Shown here: positions 1 through 9,012 of the stretch, piece by piece
Layout: each line of letters opens with the position of its first letter
Numbering within the stretch: position 1 is the first letter of the stretch
From: Streptomyces albiflavescens
GTDB taxonomy: Bacteria; Actinomycetota; Actinomycetes; Streptomycetales; Streptomycetaceae
Direction of reading: 5' to 3'
DNA length: 64,000 nt
NCBI RefSeq assembly: GCF_014645835.1
Contig: NZ_BMMM01000019.1
Location: forward strand, 1-64,000
Position numbers and translations under genes: made by a program
Notes under the pieces: model-generated
Seen by the model: only the letters and a program-made list of their open reading frames with translations
Databases searched by the model: none
Told to the model about the DNA's origin: nothing

Positions 1-1
1 G

Positions 2-823
2 TACGAGGTCGTCGCCCAGGCCATGGGCGGGTCCATGGCGACCACCGGCTTCGAGGACGGACCACCACTGGCGACCGGTGCCCAGATCGGGGACTCGGGC
101 ACCGGTATCCACGCCGTCGCCGGTATCCTCGCCGCTCTTCTTCAGCGCACCCGCACCGGCCGTGGCCAGCGCGTGAACGTCGCGATGCAGCATGCCGTGC
201 TCAACCTCTGCCGGGTGAAGCTGCGCGATCAGCAGCGGCTCGCGCACGGGCCGCTCGCGGAGTTCCCGAACGAGGACTTCGGCGACGAGGTTCCCCGGTC
301 CGGGAATGCCTCGGGCGGTGGTCAGCCCGGCTGGGCGGTCAAGTGCGCACCCGGCGGCCCGAACGACTACGTCTACGTCATCGTGCAGCCCGTCGGCTGG
401 AAACCGATCGCCGAACTCCTGGGCCGGCCCGAACTGGCCGACGACCCCGAGTGGTGCACCCCCGAGGCCCGACTGCCCAAGCTCGGCAAGATGTTCCAGC
501 TCATCGAGGAGTGGACCAGCACCCTCCCCAAGTGGGAGGTGCTGGAGGTGCTCAATGCCCACAACATCCCCTGTGGGCCTGTCCTGTCCACCAAGGAGAT
601 CATCGAGGACGAGTCGCTGGTCGCCAACGAGATTGTTGTCGAGGTCGAGCACCCCGAGCGCGGAACGTACGTCACGGTCGGCAATCCGCTGAAACTGTCC
701 GACTCCCCGGTCGAGATCGAACGGTCACCGCTGCTCGGCGAGCACAACGAGGAGATACTCCTCGGCGAACTCGGCCTCTCCCAGGACGAGTTGCCGTTGC
801 TCAAGGCCCAGGGAGTGATCTGA
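2..823 (+). CDS. Formyl-CoA:oxalate CoA-transferase-like protein, 5'-truncated by window edge
   Basis: This is the C-terminal ~270 residues of a class III CoA-transferase (CaiB/BaiF family). It matches the complete frc product at 24115-25371 along its length, sharing the blocks MQ.AVLNL.RVKLRDQQRL, GNA.GGGQPGW, PCGPVLS.KE and PLLGEHNEE. By family the enzyme moves CoA from formyl-CoA to oxalate in the cytoplasm. The reading frame is open from base 2, so the true start lies upstream of the window. It ends 249 bases before the YdeP-like oxidoreductase, which has its own LysR-type box. It is either a second Frc with different regulation or a transferase for a related dicarboxylate; the sequence alone does not decide. 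Confidence 0.9.
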   Translation, partial: YEVVAQAMGGSMATTGFEDGPPLATGAQIGDSGTGIHAVAGILAALLQRTRTGRGQRVNVAMQHAVLNLCRVKLRDQQRLAHGPLAEFPNEDFGDEVPRSGNASGGGQPGWAVKCAPGGPNDYVYVIVQPVGWKPIAELLGRPELADDPEWCTPEARLPKLGKMFQLIEEWTSTLPKWEVLEVLNAHNIPCGPVLSTKEIIEDESLVANEIVVEVEHPERGTYVTVGNPLKLSDSPVEIERSPLLGEHNEEILLGELGLSQDELPLLKAQGVI

Positions 824-934
824 CCGACGGCGGCTCGTGCCGCACCTCTCACTCCGTCCCGGGCTCGGCTTCAGCCGCCGCGCCCGGGACGGCCTGCGTT
901 TCCCCACGTCCCGCTCGACAGCGCGGACGGGCGC

Positions 935-956
935 TTGATAGGCGGCGTTTATCACC
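935..956 (+). promoter_or_regulatory. LysR-type operator upstream of the YdeP-like oxidoreductase
   Basis: The dyad GATAG-N7-TTATC (937-953) has the T-N11-A spacing typical of LysR regulators (T939, A951). The same dyad occurs twice upstream of oxc (22100-22116 and 22159-22175). It lies about 120 bases before the start at 1073. Assignment to the LysR protein at 19465-20397 is inference from the shared box and the local gene set. Confidence 0.7.
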
Positions 957-1072
957 TGGAAGTTGTTCTCACTTTGACGACCTCTCACGGCCTGTCCGAA
1001 GCTGATCTCCGGGCGGCCGCGGTGCCGGATCCGTCGTACGCGCGGGAGCGGTAGAAAGGCACAGGCCAGATC

Positions 1073-3358
1073 ATGAGCAGCATCGAAGACCCGGAAGGCC
1101 TTCTGGAGGTCACCCCGCCCAAGACCTGGGCGACCGGACTGCCCGCGGTGACGCACGCGATGCGGTACTCGCTCGGCCAGACGTCGGTCCGGCGGACGGC
1201 GCTGACCCTGCTGAACATCAACCAGACCAAGGGTTTCGACTGCCCCGGCTGCGCCTGGCCGGAACCCGCTCCGGGCCACCGGGCCAAGAACGAGTACTGC
1301 GAGAACGGCGCCAAGCACATCAGCGACGAGGCGACCTCGCGCCGGGTCACCGCGGACTTCTTCCGGGAGCACTCCGTCTCCGAGCTCGGCGAGAAGTCCG
1401 ACTACTGGCTCAACCAACAGGGCCGGCTGACCGAACCCATGGTCAAGCGGCCCGGTGCCGACCACTACGAGCCGATCGGCTGGGACGACGCGCTCGCTCT
1501 GCTCGCCGAGGAACTGCGCCGGCTCGACTCGCCCGACGAGGCCCTCTTCTACACCTCGGGCCGGCTCAACAACGAGGCCGCCTTCCTCCTCCAGCTCTTC
1601 GCCCGGGCCTACGGCACGAACAATCTGCCCGACTGCAGCAACATGTGCCACGAGTCCAGCGGCTCGGCACTGCAGGAGACGCTGGGCATCGGCAAGGGCA
1701 GCGTGAGCCTGGACGACATCCACCATTCCGACCTCATTTTCGTGGTGGGCCAGAACCCGGGGACCAATCATCCGCGGATGCTCTCCGCCCTGGAGGAGAC
1801 CAAGCGCAACGGCGGCCACATCGTCGCCGTGAACCCGCTGCCCGAGGCCGGGCTGATGCGGTTCAAGCATCCGCAGAAGGCCCGCGGAATCGTCGGAAGC
1901 GGCACCCCCATCGCCGACCAGTTCCTGCAGATCCGCCCCGGTGGCGACCTCGCGCTCTTCCAGGCGTTGAACCTGATGCTGCTGGAGGCCGAGGACGCCA
2001 GGCCGGGCGCGGTGCTGGACCACGGGTTCATCGAGGCGCACACGACGGGGTTCGAGGACTTCGTCGAGCAGGCACGCAAGGCCTCCTGGGACGACATCCT
2101 CGACGCCACCGGGCTGACCCGCGAAGAGATCGAGGCGGTGGGCGAACGGGTGCTGCGGAGCGAGAAGATCATCGTCTGCTGGGCGATGGGGCTGACGCAG
2201 CACAAGCACGCCGTCCCCACCATCCGTGAGGTCGTCAACTTCCTCATGCTGCGCGGCAACATCGGCAGGCCCGGGGCGGGTGTGTGCCCAGTGCGCGGCC
2301 ACAGCAATGTGCAGGGCGACCGGACCATGGGCATCTGGGAACGGATGCCGCAGAGCTTCCTGGACGCTCTGGAGCGGGAGTTCGCCTTCACCCCGCCCAC
2401 CCGGCACGGCCTGGACTCGGTGGACGCCATCCGGGCCATGCGCGACGGCGACGCCAAGGTCTTCGTCGGCGTCGCGGGAAACTTCATCCGGGCCACGCCC
2501 GACAGCGAGGTCACCGAAGGGGCCATGCGGCGGTGCCGGCTCACCGCGCACATCTCCACCAAGCTCAACCGCTCGCACACCGTCTGCGGCGAGACCGCGC
2601 TGATCCTGCCGACGCTCGGCCGCAGCGACCGCGACATCCAGGCGGGCGGGGAGCAGTTCATCACCGTCGAGGACTCGATGAGCGAGGTGCACGCCTCGCG
2701 GGGCCGTCTGCATCCGGCTTCCCCGCATCTGCTCAGCGAGGTCGCGATCATCTCGCGGCTGGCCCGGCGGACCCTGGGCGACCACCCGTCCATTCCCTGG
2801 GAGAAGTTCGAGGCGGATTACGGAACGGTCCGGGACCGTATCTCCCGGGTTGTGCCGGGCTTCGAGGACTTCAACGCCCGGGTGGCCAGGCCCGGCGGTT
2901 TCCGGCTGCCCAACCCGGTCAACGAGGGGGTGTTCCCGACCCCGAGTGGCAAGGCCGTCTTCACCCGCAACGACTTCGAGATGCCGCATGTCCCCAAGGG
3001 GCATCTCCTCTTGCAGACCCTGCGCTCGCACGACCAGTGGAACACCGTTCCGTACGCCATGAACGACCGCTATCGAGGCATCCACAATGCCCGCCGTGTG
3101 GTGCTCGTGAACTCCGCCGACCTGGAGGCACTCGGGCTCGCCGACCGCAGCGAGGTGGACCTGGTGAGCGTCTGGCGTGACGGCGTGGAGCGCCGCGCGG
3201 AGAAGTTCCGGGTGGTCGCCTATCCCACCACTCCCGGCTCCGCCGCGGCCTACTACCCCGAGACCAACGTCCTGGTGCCGTTGGACAGCGTGGCCGACAT
3301 CAGCAACACGCCTACGTCGAAGGGCGTCGTGGTCCGCCTGGAGCCTGCCGTCGCCTAG
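1073..3358 (+). CDS. FdhF/YdeP-family molybdopterin oxidoreductase (formate dehydrogenase-like)
   Basis: This 761-residue protein is full length for the YdeP-type branch of molybdopterin oxidoreductases. The N-terminal FeS region shows FDCPGCAWPEP and, further on, EYCENGAKH. The segment DCSNMCHESSG carries the Cys expected to ligate molybdenum, where formate dehydrogenase H has selenocysteine. The blocks VVGQNPGTNHPRM, LRGNIGRPGAG and PVRGHSNVQGDRTMG fit cofactor binding, and a C-terminal molydopterin-dinucleotide domain follows. The protein is cytoplasmic with no signal peptide. Its electron partner and substrate are not proven for this branch; formate oxidation is inferred from the oxalate neighbourhood and the LysR-type box upstream. 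No stronger start is seen than ATG 1073. Confidence 0.88.
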   Translation: MSSIEDPEGLLEVTPPKTWATGLPAVTHAMRYSLGQTSVRRTALTLLNINQTKGFDCPGCAWPEPAPGHRAKNEYCENGAKHISDEATSRRVTADFFREHSVSELGEKSDYWLNQQGRLTEPMVKRPGADHYEPIGWDDALALLAEELRRLDSPDEALFYTSGRLNNEAAFLLQLFARAYGTNNLPDCSNMCHESSGSALQETLGIGKGSVSLDDIHHSDLIFVVGQNPGTNHPRMLSALEETKRNGGHIVAVNPLPEAGLMRFKHPQKARGIVGSGTPIADQFLQIRPGGDLALFQALNLMLLEAEDARPGAVLDHGFIEAHTTGFEDFVEQARKASWDDILDATGLTREEIEAVGERVLRSEKIIVCWAMGLTQHKHAVPTIREVVNFLMLRGNIGRPGAGVCPVRGHSNVQGDRTMGIWERMPQSFLDALEREFAFTPPTRHGLDSVDAIRAMRDGDAKVFVGVAGNFIRATPDSEVTEGAMRRCRLTAHISTKLNRSHTVCGETALILPTLGRSDRDIQAGGEQFITVEDSMSEVHASRGRLHPASPHLLSEVAIISRLARRTLGDHPSIPWEKFEADYGTVRDRISRVVPGFEDFNARVARPGGFRLPNPVNEGVFPTPSGKAVFTRNDFEMPHVPKGHLLLQTLRSHDQWNTVPYAMNDRYRGIHNARRVVLVNSADLEALGLADRSEVDLVSVWRDGVERRAEKFRVVAYPTTPGSAAAYYPETNVLVPLDSVADISNTPTSKGVVVRLEPAVA

Positions 3359-3430
3359 GACTGAAGCAGGGGAAAGCCCTGCGTGGACCCTGGACAACGT
3401 GTCGAGCGAGACTGAGAATACTGACTACCC

Positions 3431-3443
3431 CATACTGTATGCA
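3431..3443 (+). promoter_or_regulatory. GntR-type operator upstream of the carbonic anhydrase
   Basis: CATAC-T-GTATGCA is an odd dyad matching the other GCATAC-n-GTATGC boxes in this island (4972, 12135, 18202). It sits about 50 bases before the start at 3494. Confidence 0.7.
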
Positions 3444-3493
3444 TCTCCATGCCCGGTAGACGGTTCGAACTCGACCGAGTGAGGTAGCCCAGC

Positions 3494-4045
3494 ATGTCGA
3501 CACCCGTAACCCGTTTCGTCCAACCCTCCCGCAGCGCGCCCGGCACCGAGACGGTCATCGACCGGCTCGTGGAGTCCAACCGCGCCTACGCCGCCGGATT
3601 CGCCGACCCCGGCATGGACGCCCGCCCCGTCCAGCGGGTGGCCGTCGTGGCCTGCATGGACGCCCGCATCGACCTGCACGCCGCGCTCGGCCTGGAGTTG
3701 GGCGACTGTCACACCGTCCGCAACGCGGGCGGTGTGGTCACCGACGACACGATCCGCTCCCTGACGATCAGTCAGCGTGCGCTCGGCACCCGCAGCGTCA
3801 TACTGATCCACCACACCGGCTGCGGTCTGCAGAGCCTGACCGAGGACTTCCGGCACGAACTGGAGATGGAGGTCGGCCAGCGGCCCGCCTGGGCGGTGGA
3901 GGCCTTCGCGGATGTTGACCAGGACGTACGGCAGTCGATGCAGCGGGTGCGCACCTCGCCGTTCCTGCCGCACACCGAGGACGTACGCGGCTTCGTCTTC
4001 GATGTGACGACGGGGCTGCTGCGGGAGATCGACCCGCAGTCCTGA
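3494..4045 (+). CDS. Beta-class carbonic anhydrase
   Basis: This 183-residue cytoplasmic enzyme interconverts CO2 and bicarbonate. The zinc ligands and catalytic dyad are visible: Cys54-Met-Asp56-Ala-Arg58, then His107 and Cys110 in HHTGCG. The length fits the short actinobacterial beta-CA branch. A GAGG ribosome-binding site precedes ATG 3494. A GntR-type box 50 bases upstream puts it in the same regulon as the formate dehydrogenase operon. The plausible job, by inference, is handling CO2 released by oxalyl-CoA decarboxylase and formate dehydrogenase, or supplying bicarbonate for pH balance. Confidence 0.92.
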   Translation: MSTPVTRFVQPSRSAPGTETVIDRLVESNRAYAAGFADPGMDARPVQRVAVVACMDARIDLHAALGLELGDCHTVRNAGGVVTDDTIRSLTISQRALGTRSVILIHHTGCGLQSLTEDFRHELEMEVGQRPAWAVEAFADVDQDVRQSMQRVRTSPFLPHTEDVRGFVFDVTTGLLREIDPQS

Positions 4046-4056
4046 GCGCCGTCGTC

Positions 4057-4102
4057 GGGAGCCCGGGCCCCTGTCTCCGTCATCGGGGCGCCCTGGGCTC
4101 CC
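4057..4102. terminator. Possible terminator between convergent genes
   Basis: GGGAGCCC (4057-4064) pairs with GGGCTCCC (4095-4102) between the convergent carbonic anhydrase and gntR genes. The loop is GC-rich and contains one of two direct copies of CCTGTCTCCGTC. Confidence 0.4.
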
Positions 4103-4129
4103 TGTCTCCGTCGCCGGGCGCCCCCGTGA

Positions 4130-4822
4130 TCAGACGCCGCGGCCGGCCACCGAGGCGATCTGCCGGCAGTAGAAGTCGGTGGTGTTGCTGGTGTGCCGGC
4201 GCATGAGCTCTTCGGCGTGGTCGGGGTCGCCTTCGGCGATGGCCTCGATGATCCGGGCGTGCTCGCTCCAGGCGTCCTTCCCGCGGGGCTTGGCGATGGG
4301 CATGTAATACCAGCGCACGCGTCGGTCCACCTGGGGGATGAGCTCGGCGAGAACCGCGTTGCGGGAGAGGTGCGTGATGTGGGCGTGCAGGGCGGCGTTG
4401 GCCTCCACGATGGCCCGGGCGTCGCCGGCCGCGAGGGCGGTGAGGCCGGTCTCCTGCAGTTCCCACAGCCGGGCCACGTCGGGGGGCGTGGCGTGCTGGG
4501 CGGCGCCGCGTGCGGAGTGGGTTTCGAGCACGGCCCGGACGCTGAGGAGTTGGGCGCATTCCTCCGTGGTGGGGGAATGGACGAAGGCCCCCTGAGCGGG
4601 GCGCAGGTCGACCCAGCCGGCGGTGTGCAGCCGTTGGAGGGCTTCGCGTATCGGCTGCCGGCTGACACCGAGTCGTGCGGCGAGCTCGGCCTCGACCAGG
4701 TGCTGTCCTGGCGTGAGGGAGCCGTTGATGATCAGTTCGGTCAGCGCGTCGTAGACGGCCTGACGCAGCGGGGCGGGCCGGATGATCGGGCCGCGGGCTG
4801 CCACGGTGGGTGTCTCGGGCAT
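4130..4822 (-). CDS. GntR-family (FCD subfamily) regulator 1
   Basis: This 230-residue FadR-type regulator has an N-terminal winged helix (VYDALTELII, then ELAARLGVSRQPIREALQRL) and a C-terminal FCD ligand domain with the usual His/Asp-rich metal or carboxylate pocket. ATG 4822 is preferred over an upstream in-frame start at 4855 because GAGGGAGAG lies just before it. It is a close paralogue of the regulator at 5861-6550; the two flank a truncated acyl-CoA dehydrogenase. Its upstream region carries an ATACT-N6-AGTAT dyad, which suggests autoregulation or cross-regulation. A small carboxylate or CoA-ester effector is expected for the family, but the actual ligand is unknown. Confidence 0.93.
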   Translation of the reverse strand: MPETPTVAARGPIIRPAPLRQAVYDALTELIINGSLTPGQHLVEAELAARLGVSRQPIREALQRLHTAGWVDLRPAQGAFVHSPTTEECAQLLSVRAVLETHSARGAAQHATPPDVARLWELQETGLTALAAGDARAIVEANAALHAHITHLSRNAVLAELIPQVDRRVRWYYMPIAKPRGKDAWSEHARIIEAIAEGDPDHAEELMRRHTSNTTDFYCRQIASVAGRGV

Positions 4823-4870
4823 GGGCCCTCTCCCTCGTTCGACTGCTGACGCCAAACCATCGGCTTCGGG

Positions 4871-4890
4871 ATACTGAGTTTAGTATGCAA
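4871..4890 (+). promoter_or_regulatory. GntR-type operator of gntR 1
   Basis: ATACT (4871-4875) and AGTAT (4882-4886) form a dyad followed by GCAA. It resembles the GntR boxes elsewhere but has a wider spacer. It lies about 50 bases upstream of the gntR start at 4822. Confidence 0.5.
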
Positions 4891-4971
4891 TAGCCATTAT
4901 GGAGTGCGACCTGCGTCGCGAAGTTGCGGAAATTACCTCGCCGCACCTCTGGCGTCACGAGGGGCATGCAG

Positions 4972-4984
4972 AATACTGTATGCA
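4972..4984 (+). promoter_or_regulatory. GntR-type operator upstream of the truncated acyl-CoA dehydrogenase
   Basis: AATAC-T-GTATGCA matches the GCATAC-n-GTATGC consensus on its right arm. It lies about 55 bases before GTG 5039, in the divergent promoter shared with gntR 1. Confidence 0.6.
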
Positions 4985-5038
4985 ATCATCCTCGCCGACC
5001 GACAGTGGACCGGCAAGCGCTCCCGAGGGGGTCACCCC

Positions 5039-5833
5039 GTGTCGTACCGCACCGCTCTCTCCGAAGTCCTGACCAGTGTCATCGCGCCCTCGGTCGAAGT
5101 GACCGGCACACAGGGCAAGTTCCCCCGCGGCGCCGTGACGGCCCTCGGTCGTGCCGGGCTGCTGGGGCTCACCGTCTCCACCGAATTCGGCGGTGGCGGA
5201 AGGGGCCTGCCGGAAGCCGTCGAGGTGGTGGCGCGGACCGCGCGCGTCTGCCCGGCGACGGCGGCCGTGCTCCAGTCCCACTACGCGGCGGTCGCCGCCA
5301 TCGAGTCGTACGGCAGCGCTTGGGTGCGCGGCGAGATCGCCGCCGGACGTCACCTCGCCAGCCTTGCCCTGGCGGAGGACGGCACCGGCGAGCAGGGGGT
5401 GGAGGCTCAGCTCCTCGTGTCGCGCTCCGTTGCCGCGCGCTCCGGTGACGTGGTCGCCTTGCGCGCCCGCAAACACCGAGTGGTCGCGGCGGGAGAGGCC
5501 GACAGTTACGTCTGGTCCTCGCAGCCGCTCACGGCCCCGGACGGCCTGACGCTCTGGGCGGTTCCCGCGCACGCCCCGGACCTGTTCGTCCCGGCACGGC
5601 CCGGCGATGCGGGGCCGTACGGCAGTGCGACGTCCACGGTGTTCGCCGACCCGGTGTTGGTTCCCGCCGACGCGATGCTCGGCGGGGACGGTGGCGGACT
5701 CGACATCGTGCTGCGCACCGTCCTGCCGTGGCTGCTCGAACTGCGGGCCGCCGCCGGCGCCGAGGCCTTCCGTTCCCTGGCTGCCGACGGCGGGTCCGTT
5801 CGCCGTCCCGCCGATTCCCTCGCCCCGTCCTGA
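5039..5833 (+). CDS. Acyl-CoA dehydrogenase-like protein lacking the C-terminal domain
   Basis: This 264-residue protein shows the N-terminal helical part of the acyl-CoA dehydrogenase fold (GRAGLLGLTV, FGGGGRGL, CPATAAVLQSHY) and a degenerate middle beta domain (LASLALAEDG, TVFADPVLVPADAML). It stops where the C-terminal four-helix domain, which holds the usual catalytic base and FAD contacts, should begin; family members are normally ~380 residues. GTG 5039 follows GAGGGGG with a 7-base spacer. It is bracketed by two paralogous gntR genes and has a GntR box in its promoter. It could be a decayed enzyme or a reduced CoA-ester-binding protein; no function is assigned. Confidence 0.75.
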   Translation: MSYRTALSEVLTSVIAPSVEVTGTQGKFPRGAVTALGRAGLLGLTVSTEFGGGGRGLPEAVEVVARTARVCPATAAVLQSHYAAVAAIESYGSAWVRGEIAAGRHLASLALAEDGTGEQGVEAQLLVSRSVAARSGDVVALRARKHRVVAAGEADSYVWSSQPLTAPDGLTLWAVPAHAPDLFVPARPGDAGPYGSATSTVFADPVLVPADAMLGGDGGGLDIVLRTVLPWLLELRAAAGAEAFRSLAADGGSVRRPADSLAPS

Positions 5834-5860
5834 ACCCGGCCCGGAGGGCGGCCCGTTCGG

Positions 5861-6550
5861 TCAGCCCTGGCTCGCTCCGGCGCTGATCTGCTTGCGGTAG
5901 AAGTCGGTTGTGCGCTCGGTGTGCTTGCGCATGACCTCGCCCGCGCGGTCCGCGTCGCCCTTGGCGATGGCCTTGATGAGCTGGCTGTGCTCGTTCCAGG
6001 CTTCCTTGCCGCGGGGTTTGGCGATGGGCGTGTAGTACCAGCGGACCTTCTGGCCCACCTGCGAGATCAGCTCGGCCAGTACGGCGTTGTCGGCCACGGA
6101 GGTGATGAATTCGTGCAGAGCGGTGTTGGCCGCGACCAGGCGTTCGACGTCGCCCTCGGCGAGCGCGTCGACGCCGTCCTGCTGCAACTCCCAGAGGCGT
6201 TCGATGTCTTCGGGCTTCGCGTGCTGGGCGGCGAGCTGGGCCGAATAGGTTTCCAGCACCGCGCGGACGCCGAGGAGCTGGGCTGCCTCCTCTTCGGTGG
6301 GGGAGTGGACGAAGGCGCCCTGGGCGGGGCGCAGGTCCACCCAGCCGGCGGTCTGCAGCCGCTGCAGGGCTTCGCGCACCGGCTGGCGGCTGACGCCGAG
6401 GTGTTCGGCGAGCTCCGCCTCGACCAGGTGCTGGCCGGGCTTGAGGGAGCCGCTGACGATCAGTTCGGTCAGCGCGTCATAGACGGCCTGGCGCAGTGGT
6501 GCCGGGCGGGTGACGCGCCGGGATGCCGCGGCCGTGAGTGCCTCGCGCAT
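5861..6550 (-). CDS. GntR-family (FCD subfamily) regulator 2
   Basis: This 229-residue paralogue of the regulator at 4130-4822 has near-identical DNA-binding blocks (QAVYDALTELIVSGSLKPGQ, SRQPVREALQRLQTAGWVD) and the same FCD core (WYYTPIAKPRGKEAW). ATG 6550 is preceded by a weak GGGG site. An open frame continues upstream but lacks coding character. It is divergent from the fds operon. Boxes at 6637-6656 and 6838-6849 lie between, so it probably controls both itself and formate dehydrogenase. The similar recognition helices suggest the two paralogues may bind overlapping sites. Confidence 0.93.
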   Translation of the reverse strand: MREALTAAASRRVTRPAPLRQAVYDALTELIVSGSLKPGQHLVEAELAEHLGVSRQPVREALQRLQTAGWVDLRPAQGAFVHSPTEEEAAQLLGVRAVLETYSAQLAAQHAKPEDIERLWELQQDGVDALAEGDVERLVAANTALHEFITSVADNAVLAELISQVGQKVRWYYTPIAKPRGKEAWNEHSQLIKAIAKGDADRAGEVMRKHTERTTDFYRKQISAGASQG

Positions 6551-6636
6551 GGTTGCCCCGTTCTGCCACCGGGTCCGCGAGGGCCGACGGCTCTGCCAAG
6601 TGGTGGCCGCCGAGAGGGTTGCCGACGGCAGCGTCA

Positions 6637-6656
6637 GCATACAGGTTTTGGTATGC
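6637..6656 (+). promoter_or_regulatory. GntR-type operator, gntR 2/fds divergent promoter
   Basis: GCATAC (6637-6642) and GTATGC (6651-6656) are perfect inverted arms separated by 8 bases. It lies about 90 bases upstream of the gntR 2 start. Confidence 0.6.
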
Positions 6657-6837
6657 AAGATGGTGTGAGCTGTCCGTCGCGAGGCCCTGGTCGGCAGGGG
6701 TCCCCACGGGCGCGTCGGCCTCCGTGCGCGCCCCGGGAGCGGCCCGCGTTCTTCGGGCGCGCGTACGCCCCGGAACGGGCCACGTTTCCTCGGCGCGGCG
6801 GATGCCCGTGATCGAGGGACCTTCTTTGCGATCGAGT

Positions 6838-6849
6838 TCTGTATACAGA
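6838..6849 (+). promoter_or_regulatory. TGTATACA operator upstream of fds operon
   Basis: TCTGTATACAGA is a perfect palindrome with the TGTATACA core common to FCD-type GntR sites. It lies about 75 bases before fdsG and is followed by CTGTATGG, a further half site. Confidence 0.55.
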
Positions 6850-6922
6850 AGCCTGTATGGGGTAGTGTCCAAGTCTCCTGCAACCCTCGCCGGGGACCCG
6901 CGTGACGGAAGGCGGAGCGATC

Positions 6923-7398
6923 ATGACGACCAGCGGGAGTGACGTGACGGTCGAGGACGTGGTCCGGAGGGTGGTGGCCGGTCACCGGGGCCAGCGTGGT
7001 GCGCTGCTGCCCGTACTGCATGCCGTTCAGGCGGAGTTGGGCCACGTACCGCAAGAGGCGATCCCGGTGCTCGCCGACGCACTCAACCTCTCCCGGGCGG
7101 ACGTCCACGGAGTGGTGACCTTCTACCACGACTTCCGCCGGGAGCCCGCGGGACGCACCACGGTGCGCATCTGCCGTGCCGAGGCATGCCAGGCGCTCGG
7201 GGCCGAGGACCTGGTGGGCTACGCCCGCGAGGCCGGACTGACCCTCGGTGAGACGACGGCGGACGGTTCGGTGAGCGTCGAGCAGGTCTTCTGCCTCGGC
7301 AACTGCGCGCTCGGGCCGTCCGTGGAGGCGAACGGTCGGCTGTACGGACGAGTGGGCCCGGCCCAGCTGGGCTCGCTCCTCAACGGGACGGTCTCATC

Positions 7399-7402
<4 letters not shown>
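6923..7402 (+). CDS. fdsG: NAD-dependent formate dehydrogenase gamma subunit (NuoE-like)
   Basis: This 159-residue thioredoxin-fold 2Fe-2S protein passes electrons within the soluble FdsGBAD formate dehydrogenase. The four cluster Cys are in ICRAEAC and FCLGNC. ATG 6923 has GGCGGAGCG upstream; an alternative GTG at 6902 is less well placed. Its stop overlaps the fdsB start by four bases (ATGA), so the two are translationally coupled. Gene order G-B-A-D matches the known Fds operons rather than respiratory complex I, where NuoE and NuoF occur among 14 genes. Confidence 0.93.

Positions 7403-9008
<1,606 letters not shown>

Positions 9009-9012
<4 letters not shown>

Noticed and set aside
725..3397. 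Very long minus-strand open frame (890 codons) opposite the YdeP-like gene
   Set aside because: It is Arg/Gly/Asp/Val-rich antisense shadow of a well-conserved plus-strand gene; high GC makes such frames common.
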